DNA from: Nodularia sp. NIES-3585
Lineage (GTDB): Bacteria > Cyanobacteriota > Cyanobacteriia > Cyanobacteriales > Nostocaceae
Length of the DNA: 64,000 nt
Assembly: GCF_002218065.1 (NCBI RefSeq)
Contig: NZ_BDUB01000001.1
Span: forward strand, 2,383,031-2,447,030
Direction: 5' to 3'
The position numbers and the translations under genes were made by a program. Below the pieces are notes generated by a model. It did no database searches and was not told the DNA's origin. It worked only from the letters and a program-made list of their open reading frames with translations. Numbering within the stretch: position 1 is the stretch's first letter; every line of letters starts with the position of its first letter. This document shows positions 1 through 9,096 of the stretch, piece by piece.

Positions 1-1170
1 CAGCCTATTTATTCTGAGGCTCCACTCCAGCTGTTGCTCTTTGTCGATGGAAGACCAAAGTCTCGACAACAAGTCCAGCGTATCCGTGCTTACTTAAAAG
101 AATTGCAGGCTGAGTATAACTTTGAACTTCAAATTATCGATGTCGGGCAACAACCCTATTTAGCAGAACATTTTAAATTAGTCGCCACGCCGGCTTTAAT
201 CAAAATCCACCCGGAACCGCGACAGATTATAGCTGGGAGTAATATCATCGCCCAATTGAAAAATTGGTGGCCTCGCTGGCTAGCGGCTGTGGATGCTTAT
301 TTAAAATTGCAAGAAGATTTACAAGAACGGATTGATGACAATAGTCGCATTTCATCATCCAAATCAACAATTCATTCTGTGGCTGTTTCTGCGGAACTGA
401 TCAAACTTTCAGATGAGGTTTTTCGCTTAAAACAGGAAAAAGACAAACTTCAGGAGCAATTACAATTTAAAGATAGGGTAATTGCTATGCTAGCGCACGA
501 TCTCCGCAATCCCCTTACAGCCGCCGCGATCGCCATCGAAACTCTACAATCTAATTACAATATAGAAATGGGTGCATTTGTGCGGCTCAAACCAGCTATG
601 GCAGCACATTTATTAAAACAAGCCCGCAGTCAAACTAAGACCATTGACAGGATGATCGCTGATCTTTTGCAGGTAGGTCAGGGCAGCGATACAGAGCTAC
701 CAATAATACCACAAAAAATGGAAATTGGCAAGCTGTGCTTGGATGTGTTGTCAGAATTGAGCGATCGCTACATTGCCAAATCCCAACAAATAGACACTGA
801 TATTCCTCAAGATTTACCCAAGGTCTATGCCGATCCAGAGCGTGTGCGGCAAGTACTCATAAATTTGTTGGATAATGCTATCAAATACACACCAGAAGGT
901 GGTGTAATTACTGTCGCTGGATTACACCGGACTACCCAAAAAGTGCAATTTAGCATTGGTGACACTGGACCGGGAATTCCCATAGAAAACCGCGATCGCA
1001 TCTTTGAAAACCACTATCGGCTACAACGAGATCAAGCCATAGATGGTTACGGCATAGGCCTTTGTTTATGCCAACGCATCATTCAATCACATTACGGGCA
1101 AATTTGGGTAGATTCTGCCCCTAATGGCGGTGCATGGTTCCACTTTACATTGCCAGTCTATCCATCTTAG
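1..1170 (+). CDS. sasA: Clock-output histidine kinase SasA (5' partial)
   Basis: Sensor kinase of the circadian output path; in the family it binds KaiC through a KaiB-like domain and phosphorylates RpaA. The frame is open from base 1, so the real start lies upstream. The first ~85 residues are KaiB/thioredoxin-like ([20 protein letters not shown]). A helical linker follows, then the HisKA helix with the phospho-acceptor His of AHDLRNP (codon at 496), and an HATPase domain with N box [11 protein letters not shown]1 DTGPGIP and G2 GYGIGL. The C-terminus ([11 protein letters not shown]) is complete. No kai genes lie in the window, as is usual for sasA. The KaiB-like front end separates it from ordinary kinases. 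Confidence 0.87.
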   Translation, partial: QPIYSEAPLQLLLFVDGRPKSRQQVQRIRAYLKELQAEYNFELQIIDVGQQPYLAEHFKLVATPALIKIHPEPRQIIAGSNIIAQLKNWWPRWLAAVDAYLKLQEDLQERIDDNSRISSSKSTIHSVAVSAELIKLSDEVFRLKQEKDKLQEQLQFKDRVIAMLAHDLRNPLTAAAIAIETLQSNYNIEMGAFVRLKPAMAAHLLKQARSQTKTIDRMIADLLQVGQGSDTELPIIPQKMEIGKLCLDVLSELSDRYIAKSQQIDTDIPQDLPKVYADPERVRQVLINLLDNAIKYTPEGGVITVAGLHRTTQKVQFSIGDTGPGIPIENRDRIFENHYRLQRDQAIDGYGIGLCLCQRIIQSHYGQIWVDSAPNGGAWFHFTLPVYPS

Positions 1171-1171
1171 T

Positions 1172-1197
1172 TAGAGAAGCGATTCATCGTGTCTCTA
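1172..1197. repeat. Imperfect 26-bp palindrome between sasA and the GGDEF gene
   Basis: TAGAGA and TCTCTA arms enclose AGCGATTCATCGTG. It has the same length and plan as the perfect palindrome at 4234-4259, so it is probably a diverged copy of one dispersed hairpin family. It lies just after the sasA stop, between convergent genes, and may act as a weak terminator. Confidence 0.5.
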
Positions 1198-1220
1198 CAA
1201 GAAAGTAGGAACAAAATTGA

Positions 1221-2279
1221 TCATTCGTGGAGCAATAAATTTTGCACAATCCGATTGCGCCCCTGTTTTTTTGCTTGATAAAGTGCCTGATCCGCAGCCA
1301 TAATTAAATCAGAAGGAGAGGATTCCCACGTAGGAGTCATAGTCGCCACTCCAATACTCATCGTGACATACTGACTAATCATAGAAGCACTATGAGAAAT
1401 TTGTAAATTACTGATACCAGTTCGCATTCTCGTGGCCACGTAAAATGCACCAGATACATCTGTGTCAGGCATAATCACAGCAAATTCTTCACCACCATAA
1501 CGCGCTACTAAATCCTGATTTTTTCGGGCGTTATCGTTTAAAACACTACCCACCTTACAGATGCAAATATCTCCGGCTGGATGACCGTATTCATCGTTAT
1601 AAAATTTAAAAAAATCAACATCGCACAAAATCAGCGATAAAGGGCATTTTGCCTGTGCTGAATTAATCCACTGAGTATTGAGATAATAGTCAAAACGGCG
1701 ACGATTAGCCAGCCCCGTTAGCCCGTCTACGTTAGCAAGATGCTGCAAAGCTAGATTTGCAGCTTCTAACTGTTTATATACTTGCGCTTGTTGTAGTAGT
1801 TTTCGTAATCGTTGACGCAATACTGCCCAATGAATTGGCTTAGTCAGGTAATCAGTGGCTCCGGCATCAAAAGCACGGTTTACAGAGTCCTGATCATCCA
1901 AACTTGTAATCATCAATATCGGGGTGCGTTCCCATAAATTTGAGATCACGTTATTACCCAAAGGAGATTCAGTATCAAGATTGTCCAATGCTGTCATCAA
2001 ATTGTTTCTGGCCATTTGCAGCAATTCTTTACAGCAAGTAAAGCCATCCATCACAGGCATTATTGCATCTAGTAACACTATATCTGGTTTAACAATCTTA
2101 TAAGTATCTAAACACTGCTTACCGTCAGCAGCCTCAACGACTCGATAACCTTCTTTTTCCATAGCTTCACGCAAAAGTAATCGGATAGTCTTGTTATCAT
2201 CAGCTACCAGAATCACCGGAGGTTTTTTAGATACAGAAAATGAGCTTATGGCTGACATGAGTTGCGTCCCACTGAACAT
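1221..2279 (-). CDS. Response regulator with GGDEF domain (diguanylate cyclase)
   Basis: Two-component output protein predicted to make cyclic di-GMP in the cytoplasm. The receiver domain (residues ~22-160) has the acidic pair D27/D28, phospho-acceptor D71 in VLLDAIMP and K147 in LTKP. It carries an extra loop of ~25 residues (about 92-117) between alpha-3 and beta-4. The GGDEF domain (~180-348) has an intact active site GGEEF at 262-266. The product-inhibition site RxxD, expected five residues earlier, reads KNQD, so feedback control may be lost. Start could be Met1 or Met8. It is convergent with sasA and has no partner kinase next to it; the input signal is unknown. Confidence 0.85.
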   Translation of the reverse strand: MFSGTQLMSAISSFSVSKKPPVILVADDNKTIRLLLREAMEKEGYRVVEAADGKQCLDTYKIVKPDIVLLDAIMPVMDGFTCCKELLQMARNNLMTALDNLDTESPLGNNVISNLWERTPILMITSLDDQDSVNRAFDAGATDYLTKPIHWAVLRQRLRKLLQQAQVYKQLEAANLALQHLANVDGLTGLANRRRFDYYLNTQWINSAQAKCPLSLILCDVDFFKFYNDEYGHPAGDICICKVGSVLNDNARKNQDLVARYGGEEFAVIMPDTDVSGAFYVATRMRTGISNLQISHSASMISQYVTMSIGVATMTPTWESSPSDLIMAADQALYQAKKQGRNRIVQNLLLHE

Positions 2280-2844
2280 GAGAGTATCGGGATAGGGAAA
2301 GAAAATCTGAGAGACAAGTTCTCTGATTACTAAATCGCCTGCGAGCGAAAGTTATTTTACATTAGTCAAACAATTTTAGATTTTAGTTCGGCGCTCAGAT
2401 TTATCTAGGGGCTTGTAAGTAAGTATGGCGAGAATAAAGCTAACTATGTGAAGTAATGTAAAAACATGGTAATTTAGCTCGTAGTAAGGGCTTTAGCCCT
2501 TAATTCAGGACTTTAGTCCTGACTACAAACCTTTAATTATTTACGATGACTTACTTACCATTAAGGAACTATTAGTCAAAATCGTGAAACAAACTGAATG
2601 ATTCAGTTGCTTTGTCTGTTTGAGATAATATTATTTCAAATAGAGATATTTATTACAAAAGATAGGTGACTTTAGATTAAAAATATTAGTATACTACGCA
2701 AATTACCAAATTTGCTGGGCAGATAACGCTTTTATCATCCAGTAGCAAGTCTGATTGTAGTGAAGGCTTTTCCACGACAACAGCCAAAAGTTTTCAACTC
2801 ACAAGTTTTTCTAAAAATAGCAAATTAATCAGAAATATTCTCAA
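2280..2844. other. Repeat-rich spacer without a gene
   Basis: 565 bases between the divergent GGDEF and CRR7-like genes. The left part is a dispersed repeat (2379-2582) interrupted by a small TA-flanked element, listed separately. The rest is AT-rich and probably holds both promoters. I see no open frame with a ribosome site and no RNA gene. Confidence 0.6.
2416..2557. mobile_element. MITE-like insertion with TA target duplication
   Basis: About 138 bp (2418-2555) flanked by TA on both sides, with 7-bp terminal inverted repeats AGTAAGT/ACTTACT. It contains two 16-bp palindromes, at 2486-2501 (AAGGGCTTTAGCCCTT) and 2506-2521 (CAGGACTTTAGTCCTG). The flanks read through as one related sequence at 40496-40558, where a single TA joins them (CTTGTACCATTAAGG); that copy is the empty site. 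TA duplication is typical of IS630/Tc1-type transposition, so this may be a non-autonomous relative. No transposase is encoded. Confidence 0.65.
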
Positions 2845-3105
2845 ATGCCAGAATCATTAATGTATCACCAGGATAACTTTGTAGTTTTAGAAACAAACCA
2901 ACCAGAACAATTTCTCACAGCCGCCGAACTATTAGACAAGCTTAAGCTTGTGCTGCAAAAAATGAGCCATCAGGAATTGCCCAGAGATTTACAAAAATTT
3001 GATTCTGTAGATACTCAAGCCCAATATTTAATTGACACTAGTTGTGAATTAGATGTTGGGACAGGAAAATATTTGCAGTGGTACGCAGTCCGATTGGAAA
3101 AGTAG
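2845..3105 (+). CDS. CRR7-like protein (chlororespiratory reduction 7 family)
   Basis: Small soluble protein of 86 residues. The pattern FVVLETNQPEQFLTAAEL, then LPRDLQKF, then a C-terminal QWYAVRLEK matches what I recall of the cyanobacterial and chloroplast CRR7 family; the plant protein is needed for stable assembly of the photosynthetic NDH-1 complex. Length fits the family. It stands alone: divergent from the GGDEF gene and followed by repeat-rich DNA. There is no signal peptide or membrane segment, so it should act in the cytosol or on the stromal-side arm of NDH-1. Assigned from motif memory, not a search. Confidence 0.68.
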   Translation: MPESLMYHQDNFVVLETNQPEQFLTAAELLDKLKLVLQKMSHQELPRDLQKFDSVDTQAQYLIDTSCELDVGTGKYLQWYAVRLEK

Positions 3106-3167
3106 CCTTGCCGTCAGAAAAGAGGAAAGGCTACGGTGTACACACAAGTCTAAAACCCTTGATTTGG

Positions 3168-3247
3168 GTAGGGTGCGTTAGGACTAAAGTCCATAACGCA
3201 CCGAGAATCTAAGATGGTGCGTTGCGCTACGCGATAACACACCCTAC
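3168..3247. repeat. 80-bp inverted-repeat element
   Basis: The outer arms GTAGGGTG/CACCCTAC close an inner hairpin GGTGCGTTA...TAACGCACC that itself contains GGACTAAAGTCC. The layered palindrome is typical of dispersed repeats in Nostocales spacers. It may fold as a terminator between the two convergent genes. Confidence 0.55.
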
Positions 3248-3308
3248 ATAAATGTAGTAATTCAATCCTTGACAAGACCTTAGCCAAATTGAAAAAAGCC
3301 TTAATTCT

Positions 3309-3397
3309 TAGGTTGGTTTGTTCGCGGTAGCGTTGCGGAGCAATCAGCATGAAACCCAACGCATTTGTTGGGTTGCGCTGTCGCTTAACCCAACCTA
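3309..3397. repeat. GGTTGGGTT-type inverted-repeat element, copy 1
   Basis: Outer arms TAGGTTGG/CCAACCTA with an inner AACCCAACGC...TTGGGTT hairpin. A related element with longer arms lies at 38939-39009; both end in GCGCTTAACCCAACCTAC or a one-base variant of it. Confidence 0.55.
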
Positions 3398-3537
3398 CAA
3401 AAAATGGCTAAGGTATTGCTTGAAGCATAAATAAATTTAGTGTCTTAGAATTATTGTGGTAGGGGATTTCCAAATCCCCCCTGCTCCCCGCTCCCTGCTC
3501 CCCTGCCTCTTGAGTCAGGATTTGAGACTACAAGCCT

Positions 3538-4095
3538 TTAACTCTTTACTTCTGGTTGAGTAACAATTGTTAATTCAATCATCTCTTCCCCAACCTCTGT
3601 AATTTTAATATCTACTCCAGGACCAAAATATCTAGTCATTTTCTCCTGTTTTTCCTGCCAACCATCAAATGAAATGTAAGGCGAATCAAATTCCAAAATT
3701 AAGGCATAAGCCCCATTAATTTCCGTTTCTCGTAAAGCTGTAACTACCGGGCGGTCTTCATCTGTGGGACTAAGACCAAGATAAGTCAGAGCTTCATCTA
3801 AATGAGCCTCTTGACCATAGCAGTATCGGGTGATGTCCTTACGGATTTTATTTTGAGTGACAGTTGCTTGCTGCTCGCGCAAAAGTAATACTGATGGCGT
3901 TGTATCTTCGCTAAAGGGTATGGGGAGAATTTCATTGGCTTTGAGCGCCAGTCCTCCTAGGAAAAGAGGAAACCCATAAAAAAACCCGACAAGATTAAGT
4001 GTGGCGTTATCAGCAGCGTAGGCGACGAAACCAACAATGATTAATATACCGCCGATGCTTAAACCGATAGTCCCCAAAGAAATTTTACGTAACAT
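3538..4095 (-). CDS. DUF2854 membrane protein
   Basis: 185-residue conserved cyanobacterial protein with plant homologues; function unknown to me. The N-terminus has two hydrophobic segments (about residues 8-28 and 32-50: IGLSIGGILIIVGFVAYAA, LNLVGFFYGFPLFLGGLAL), followed by a soluble domain of ~130 residues rich in charged and beta-type sequence, with the conserved stretch ALILEFDSPYISFDGWQ. This architecture matches the DUF2854 family. It is convergent with the CRR7-like gene. Two membrane spans and plant conservation suggest a thylakoid or plasma-membrane role, but that is inference. Confidence 0.75.
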   Translation of the reverse strand: MLRKISLGTIGLSIGGILIIVGFVAYAADNATLNLVGFFYGFPLFLGGLALKANEILPIPFSEDTTPSVLLLREQQATVTQNKIRKDITRYCYGQEAHLDEALTYLGLSPTDEDRPVVTALRETEINGAYALILEFDSPYISFDGWQEKQEKMTRYFGPGVDIKITEVGEEMIELTIVTQPEVKS

Positions 4096-4233
4096 GATCT
4101 GAGGATTTTATAAATTCTTAACAACTTAGTTTTATTATCATCGGTTATTGGCCACAATTAAGGAAGAGTTGCTCACCCAGAACCACGGATTGCTAGGATG
4201 TCTCTTGATACCCGCTATTCCTCATTCCCCTGC

Positions 4234-4259
4234 TAGAGAGGCGATTAATCGCCTCTCTA
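4234..4259. repeat. Perfect 26-bp palindrome
   Basis: TAGAGAGGCGATT followed directly by its reverse complement. It is the best copy of a hairpin family that also appears, diverged, at 1172-1197, 15538-15565, 31205-31229 and 58289-58310. Confidence 0.7.
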
Positions 4260-4314
4260 CTCAATTTTGGGTTAACTTTAAATTTGAAGCTCTTTCAAGA
4301 CGGGAAAAAAAATA

Positions 4315-4497
4315 ATGGATTTACAGACTATAAAAGAACGAATTGCCGTAGTTCAAAGCAAACGCGAGTACCTACTGAGTCTTTTAGAGCAGCCCAACTT
4401 GGGGACTTTGAGAATTGATGTCAACCAGGCTTTGGAAGAAATGGATGATTTAATTGATGAATTTAAACGGACTATTCCCGAAACAGATAATAATTAG
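4315..4497 (+). CDS. Small conserved-type hypothetical protein
   Basis: 60 residues, largely helical and acidic, with no signal peptide or membrane segment. The sequence MDLQTIKERIAVVQSKRE looks like one long amphipathic helix, followed by a second (VNQALEEMDDLIDEFKRTI), so a short helical hairpin or coiled-coil dimer is likely. I do not recognise a family. A good intrinsic terminator follows at 4528-4570, which supports a real transcription unit. A purine stretch (GACGGGAAAAAAAATA) precedes the ATG but there is no strong Shine-Dalgarno. Confidence 0.6.
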   Translation: MDLQTIKERIAVVQSKREYLLSLLEQPNLGTLRIDVNQALEEMDDLIDEFKRTIPETDNN

Positions 4498-4527
4498 GCT
4501 CAACTAAGCAACCTAAAGCACAAAATG

Positions 4528-4570
4528 GCGCTAGTACCACCGTGATTTAGCGGTTAAACTGGCGCTTTTT
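4528..4570 (+). terminator. Intrinsic terminator after the 60-residue gene
   Basis: GCGCTAGT pairs with ACTGGCGC (one G-T wobble), with a smaller ACCG/CGGT hairpin inside, followed by TTTTT. It sits 31 bases after the stop. Confidence 0.7.
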
Positions 4571-4653
4571 GCCTGTAGATGTTTTTCAGTTTTACCAGTT
4601 GAAAAGATTTATGTCTCATTCAACCAAAATTTTGCGGCAACACCTACTTTAAC

Positions 4654-5058
4654 TTAAACTTCTCCTGCACGTTCACCTAGTTGCCTGACTAAAGCAATGA
4701 GTTCAGTTGTAGAAATATCTTTCTGACAAACATCATCGAAATTAGGCATTGCCTTAGCTCCCAAAGCATTTGTATCTTCCATTGAAGAATAAGCTAGTAT
4801 CTGAGTATGGGGAGAGATTGCTTTGATATGTCTAGAAGCACTCCAACCATCCATAACTGGCATTTGTAAATCTAGAACAATTACATCAGGTTGGCAGCTT
4901 TTAACCATTTCTATAGCTTCTTCACCATTGCAGGCTAACCCAACTACTTGGAGATTTTCTTGCGCCGAAAAAGCTAGTTTTAGAGTCAAACGTGTAAGTT
5001 CGTGATCATCAACCACTAGAACACGCAAAGTCGTAGATTTGCAAGAAAGCATTAACAT
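4654..5058 (-). CDS. Single-domain response regulator (receiver only)
   Basis: 134 residues, almost all one CheY-like receiver. It has D17/D18 in VVDDHE, phospho-acceptor D63 in VLDLQMPVMDGW, S91 at the switch position and K113 in the CQKD loop, so all residues for phosphotransfer are present. No DNA-binding or enzymatic output domain follows, so it probably acts by protein contact or as a phosphorelay intermediate. No kinase gene is adjacent. The receiver resembles the front half of NarL/FixJ regulators. It is convergent with the 60-residue gene. Confidence 0.85.
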   Translation of the reverse strand: MLMLSCKSTTLRVLVVDDHELTRLTLKLAFSAQENLQVVGLACNGEEAIEMVKSCQPDVIVLDLQMPVMDGWSASRHIKAISPHTQILAYSSMEDTNALGAKAMPNFDDVCQKDISTTELIALVRQLGERAGEV

Positions 5059-5288
5059 TTAAGGAAATAAAAAGATAGCTACAACAACCTCTATAGTTTA
5101 TGGGAATAAGCACCAATAATCACTCTATCTTATGGTTGAATAAATTGTCTTTATCCATAATCAATAGACATCTCCAGCAATTAAATATGCTTGATCTAGA
5201 GGCGCTGCTAGACGGCGACATTCTTTTTAGGAGATGTCTATTGATAACTGGCAAAAAATAAAGTTTTATCCAAATAAACCCTATTTAG

Positions 5289-7520
5289 CTATTTGTCTGT
5301 GTAGTAGTAACTTTTTTTGGCATCAATCAAGTTTGCAGCTATACCAGTTGAACGTAATGCCATATTGATCAAAGTTTTTTGTGAATGAGTTTCTGGACAA
5401 TCTACGGCTTCACCTCGCACGCTATCACCAGGACGGCGTTGGATATAATTACCATCAGATTGTAATTCCCAGGCTTGACGATTATCTGCCAACATGATTC
5501 CCAAAATTTCTTGCAAATCTTTAGCAATATCTGGGTCTCTAATGGGAGTAATTACTTCTACTCGGCGATCTAAGTTGCGACGCATCCAATCAGCACTACC
5601 AATATAAATTTCCTCCTGTTCATTGTTATGGAAATAATAAATACGAGAATGTTCTAAGAAGCGGCCGATAATGCTGATCACCCGAATATTGTCACTGATG
5701 TCTTTGAGTCCTGGACGCAAACAGCAAATGCCTCGAATAATTAGATCAATTTGCACTCCAGCGCGAGAAGCTTCGTATAAAGTCGCGATAATTTGAGGAT
5801 CTACCAGGGAATTCATTTTGGCAACAATCCGCCCGGAAAAGCCTTTTTGGACATTTTCCATTTCACGATGAATTAATGCCAAAAAGCGATCGCGCATATT
5901 CACTGGTGCAACCAGCACTTCTCGATATGATTTTTGCCGAGAATAGCCTGTTAAAAAATTAAACAAATCTGTAATATCAGCACCCAATTCTTCACGGCAA
6001 CTAAATAGTCCCAAATCTGTATACAACCGCGCTGTTTTAGGATTATAGTTGCCGGTACCTATATGGACATAGCGGCGCATCCGGTCTTTTTCTCGTCGCA
6101 CTACCATGACGGTTTTGCAATGGGTTTTTAGCCCTACTAAGCCATAGACAACGTGTACACCAACTCTTTCTAAACTCCTCGCCCAGTAAATATTATTTTC
6201 TTCATCAAACCGCGCCTTTAATTCCACTAACACAGAAACTTGCTTGCCATTTTCCGCAGCTGCTATTAAAGCTTTGACTATGGGCGAGTCCCCAGAGGTG
6301 CGGTAAAGGGTCATTTTAATCGCCAGCACATTTGGGTCATGGGCTGCATGGGTGATAAAGCGGACTACAGTTGCTGAAAAGGATTGATAAGGATGGTGTA
6401 CCAGCAAATCCTTTTCCCGAATCACGGCAAAAAAGTCTTGACCTTCTTCTAATTCCAAAGCATCTGGGCTTAAACTCGGTTCTCTCAACCTCTGCAAACG
6501 TGAAGGTACTACAGACTGGCGTGGTGGTTCTTTGAGTTCGGGTAATGGCAAGGCCATAAAATACATTAAATCCCGGAGTCCTAAAAGACCATCAACTTCA
6601 TAAACATCATTTTCGGTTAAGTCTAAATCTTGCAGTAACCGAGAACGTATCGGGTCAGGGGTGTGGGATTTAATTTCTAGTCTGACGGGAGTCCCACCCA
6701 TGCGCCGTTTGCGTAATTCTTGTTCAATAGCTAAGAGCAAATCATCTGCTTCATCTTCTTCTAAGGCTAGATCAGCATCACGGGTAATGCGGAAGGGATG
6801 ATATTCTTGTATGGTCATGCCTGGAAAGAGAAACTCCAGGTTATGAGCGATCGCCTGTTCTAAAGGTACACCACTCCAGTGAGCAGTTTGTCCAGTTTCA
6901 GAAATGCCTAACTCTGGTGGTAAAGGCAAAAATCGCGGTAGCACATTGGGGACTTTCACCCTGGCAAAAAATTCTTCTTCAGTGTCTGGGTTTTTGACCA
7001 CAACTGCCAAATTCAGGCTGAGATTAGAAATGAAGGGGAATGGATGACTAGGGTCAACGGCTAGGGGAGTCAAAACCGGAAAAATTTGTTCTTTAAAGTA
7101 GTTATCTAAATAAGTCCGTTGTTTTTGATTTAAATTGATGTAGTCCAGTATATGGATACGATGACTGGCTAGGAGAGGTTGCAGGACTTCTTCAAATTGT
7201 TGGTGATGTTTTGCCACCAAGGGACTCAGGGTTGACCTAACGTCGTCTAGCTGTTTCTGTGGTGTGCGACCATCAGGAGTCAACTGGGCAACTTTCGCTT
7301 CTACTTGTTGTTTTAAAGCTGCAATCCGCACCATGAAGAATTCATCTAAATTGGCGCTAAAGATGGCCAAAAATTTTAATCGTTCCAAAAGCAGTGTCCT
7401 GGTGTCACAAGCTTCGTGGAGTACACGACTGTTAAATTCTAACCAACTTAACTCACGGTTAATGTAATATTGCGGATCGTTCAAATCAATGGGATTGGTA
7501 TTCTTTTTTGATTTCGACAT
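5289..7520 (-). CDS. ppk1: Polyphosphate kinase 1
   Basis: Makes inorganic polyphosphate from the ATP gamma-phosphate, and reverses the reaction. The 743-residue length suits the family. Order: N-terminal helical domain (YINRELSWLEFNSRVL), head domain, then two catalytic domains of the phospholipase-D-like type. Visible signatures are KMTLYRTSGDSPIVKAL, VELKARFDEENNI, YVHIGTGNYN (the histidine that carries the phosphate in the family) and IYIGSADWMRRNLDRRVE. The protein is complete. It appears monocistronic, with 230 bases to the receiver-only regulator downstream. The C-terminal tail beyond RRPGDSVRGEA is variable in the family. Confidence 0.95.
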   Translation of the reverse strand: MSKSKKNTNPIDLNDPQYYINRELSWLEFNSRVLHEACDTRTLLLERLKFLAIFSANLDEFFMVRIAALKQQVEAKVAQLTPDGRTPQKQLDDVRSTLSPLVAKHHQQFEEVLQPLLASHRIHILDYINLNQKQRTYLDNYFKEQIFPVLTPLAVDPSHPFPFISNLSLNLAVVVKNPDTEEEFFARVKVPNVLPRFLPLPPELGISETGQTAHWSGVPLEQAIAHNLEFLFPGMTIQEYHPFRITRDADLALEEDEADDLLLAIEQELRKRRMGGTPVRLEIKSHTPDPIRSRLLQDLDLTENDVYEVDGLLGLRDLMYFMALPLPELKEPPRQSVVPSRLQRLREPSLSPDALELEEGQDFFAVIREKDLLVHHPYQSFSATVVRFITHAAHDPNVLAIKMTLYRTSGDSPIVKALIAAAENGKQVSVLVELKARFDEENNIYWARSLERVGVHVVYGLVGLKTHCKTVMVVRREKDRMRRYVHIGTGNYNPKTARLYTDLGLFSCREELGADITDLFNFLTGYSRQKSYREVLVAPVNMRDRFLALIHREMENVQKGFSGRIVAKMNSLVDPQIIATLYEASRAGVQIDLIIRGICCLRPGLKDISDNIRVISIIGRFLEHSRIYYFHNNEQEEIYIGSADWMRRNLDRRVEVITPIRDPDIAKDLQEILGIMLADNRQAWELQSDGNYIQRRPGDSVRGEAVDCPETHSQKTLINMALRSTGIAANLIDAKKSYYYTDK

Positions 7521-7897
7521 AACGATCTCAGGTAGCCAGATGAAGCTCTACAGCTGGGGGACAATAAATATAGTAGATGAAATGGGGGCTTTAGGTAAGA
7601 GGAAAATTATCTGTTGGCTGTTTAACACGCGAAGGCTAAACAGTTCATGAAGTTACATATTATCCTATAAAGTTTATACCAGTAAATACTGTTAATTATG
7701 AAGTTTGTACCAAAAATTAAAATATTTTTTTCCGTATTATTTCTGATTACCTGTTTTGAAAACAGGGTTACATTGGTTACGCCAGTCAAAGATAAGTCGT
7801 TAAAAGCTTCAAGTTTAAGTAAATTTAACAGGCTTGTCTCTCGTACTGGTTGTATAAATATTAACAATTTTTTCAGAAAAAAAGTAGTAAGTTGATT
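7521..7897. other. AT-rich spacer before the small secreted-protein gene
   Basis: It carries the ppk1 promoter region and the leader of the gene at 7898. A 65-codon frame (7698-7895) begins with a hydrophobic stretch (MKFVPKIKIFFSVLFLITC) and ends two bases before the next ATG. It could be a coupled leader ORF, but the rest of it is featureless, so I do not call it a gene. Confidence 0.4.
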
Positions 7898-8287
7898 ATG
7901 AAACTCAAAGCAAAAATTGCGATCGCTCTAGTTGCAGCTACCACCAGTGTTTTTGGTCTAAGTTCTGGCGCGATCGCTGGTGAAGGTGGCGCTGCTGGTT
8001 CGGCTGCATTTACAATCACTAATGGTAGTGTAGTTGGTGTTGCTGTAGCGGCTGCGATCGGTAAAAACGATGCTGCATCCTATGCTCGTCAACAGGGCGG
8101 CGAAAACATAGCCGCTGCGCTGGGTTCTGCTGGTGCCATCACAATGAATGACATCGGAGGTACTGTGAGCATATTAGGTGCTGATGACCCAGACCTAGGA
8201 ACTGCCCAAGCAAACAGCTTGACAGCTAGCACAACACTTACAATCGGTACTGCAAGCAATGCTACTTTAGTTAACATTAATCCGTAA
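7898..8287 (+). CDS. Small secreted Ala/Gly-rich protein, paralogue 1
   Basis: 130 residues from ATG 7898; the frame could also open at TTG 7892. A clear signal peptide (MKLKAKIAIALVAATTSVFGL, cut probably after ...GAIA) precedes a mature part starting GEGGAAGSAAFTI. The mature chain is rich in Ala, Gly, Ser, Thr and Asn with almost no charge, and has alternating small/hydrophobic runs, so extended beta structure or self-assembly is plausible. It shares AAAIGKNDAA, ALGSAGAIT and the signal-cleavage region with the gene at 9097. I recognise no family. A terminator hairpin lies at 8401-8420. Likely exported to periplasm, envelope or medium. Confidence 0.75.
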   Translation: MKLKAKIAIALVAATTSVFGLSSGAIAGEGGAAGSAAFTITNGSVVGVAVAAAIGKNDAASYARQQGGENIAAALGSAGAITMNDIGGTVSILGADDPDLGTAQANSLTASTTLTIGTASNATLVNINP

Positions 8288-8400
8288 TTAGTGAAGTATA
8301 CCCTGTGGATAGTCAAAATTAACTATTAAGACTATCTCAGGTATCAATACAAATCTTTTAAATACAACCTACCAGAGATCAAGCTGGTGCTAGATATATT

Positions 8401-8420
8401 AAAGCTGCCTGTGCAGCTTT
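8401..8420 (+). terminator. Intrinsic terminator after paralogue 1
   Basis: AAAGCTGC-CTGT-GCAGCTTT, a perfect 8-bp stem with a 4-base loop, followed by the T-rich TGTTTATTT. Confidence 0.75.
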
Positions 8421-8682
8421 TGTTTATTTATAGGCGGGGTGAGCTTAAAAACGAGATTTGGATGTTATTTAATTCCTATTCCTAACAAACCTCAAATAAA
8501 CAACATCAAACATTTAAATTAAACCGTATACCTGATATCTATTCATTAACCATTCATAATTCCGGCTAAAAACTTCTATATTTCTTGATAAATTCAGTGA
8601 TCATACTATCCTTTACTCCGCTATATTCATTGAAATAGCAAAAAACTAATCTGAATATATAGCAATCATGTCCATATGTGGA

Positions 8683-8914
8683 GTGATACCAATTCTTTAC
8701 GATAGCTTGCGTGGCGTAGCCATGGATGCGCTGAATTATAGGAAGAACGTATCGCTAAAACGTTCGCGACAGCGTGCCGGAGGCATTAAGCTCCGCTTTA
8801 AGCCCAGCTATGCCGTAGGCTTTACACGTAGCGTGCGTGCAGCGCATACCACAAAGGACACAAAGTACACAAAGAAAGAAAGAAATTCAGCGCAGCTTTA
8901 CACAGAAATGGTAT
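8683..8914. repeat. Composite dispersed repeat with near-matching ends
   Basis: ATACCAATTCT at the left and AGAAATGGTAT at the right are inverted repeats with one mismatch in 11. Between them are GC-rich pieces common in Nostoc-type repeats (GCGTGGCGTAGCC, CCGGAGGCATTAAGCTCCG) and CACAAAGGACACAAAG-like runs. An open frame across it has no coding signature. Confidence 0.5.
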
Positions 8915-9096
8915 GAGCATCCTGGCAGTCTACAGAAATTTTCAGGCCATCTATCATCACAACAAACATTTAGATACTTTGTTATTTGGACATCTCTAAG
9001 CGTAATTAATGACTAACAATCACTTCATAACTTGTGTGCTGATTGCTATAGCCAGTCTGAAGTTTTTGCTAAGTAACAAATAATTAAATATAAGTG

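Larger units (their letters stand above)
3106..3537. other. Spacer made of dispersed inverted repeats
   Basis: 432 bases between convergent genes. It holds two hairpin elements (3168-3247 and 3309-3397) and a run of C-rich heptamer-like repeats (CTCCCCG, CTCCCTG, CTCCCCT) around 3476-3508. An antisense frame across the hairpins has no coding character. Confidence 0.6.
8288..9096. other. Spacer between the two paralogues
   Basis: 809 bases. It contains the terminator at 8401-8420 and a composite repeat at ~8683-8914. The rest is AT-rich, and the last ~150 bases probably hold the promoter of the second paralogue. Confidence 0.55.

Noticed and set aside
3150-3359. 69-codon antisense frame
   Set aside because: Translation of two palindromic repeat elements.
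8668-8916. 82-codon open frame
   Set aside because: It lies wholly within a composite dispersed repeat and its translation has no protein character.
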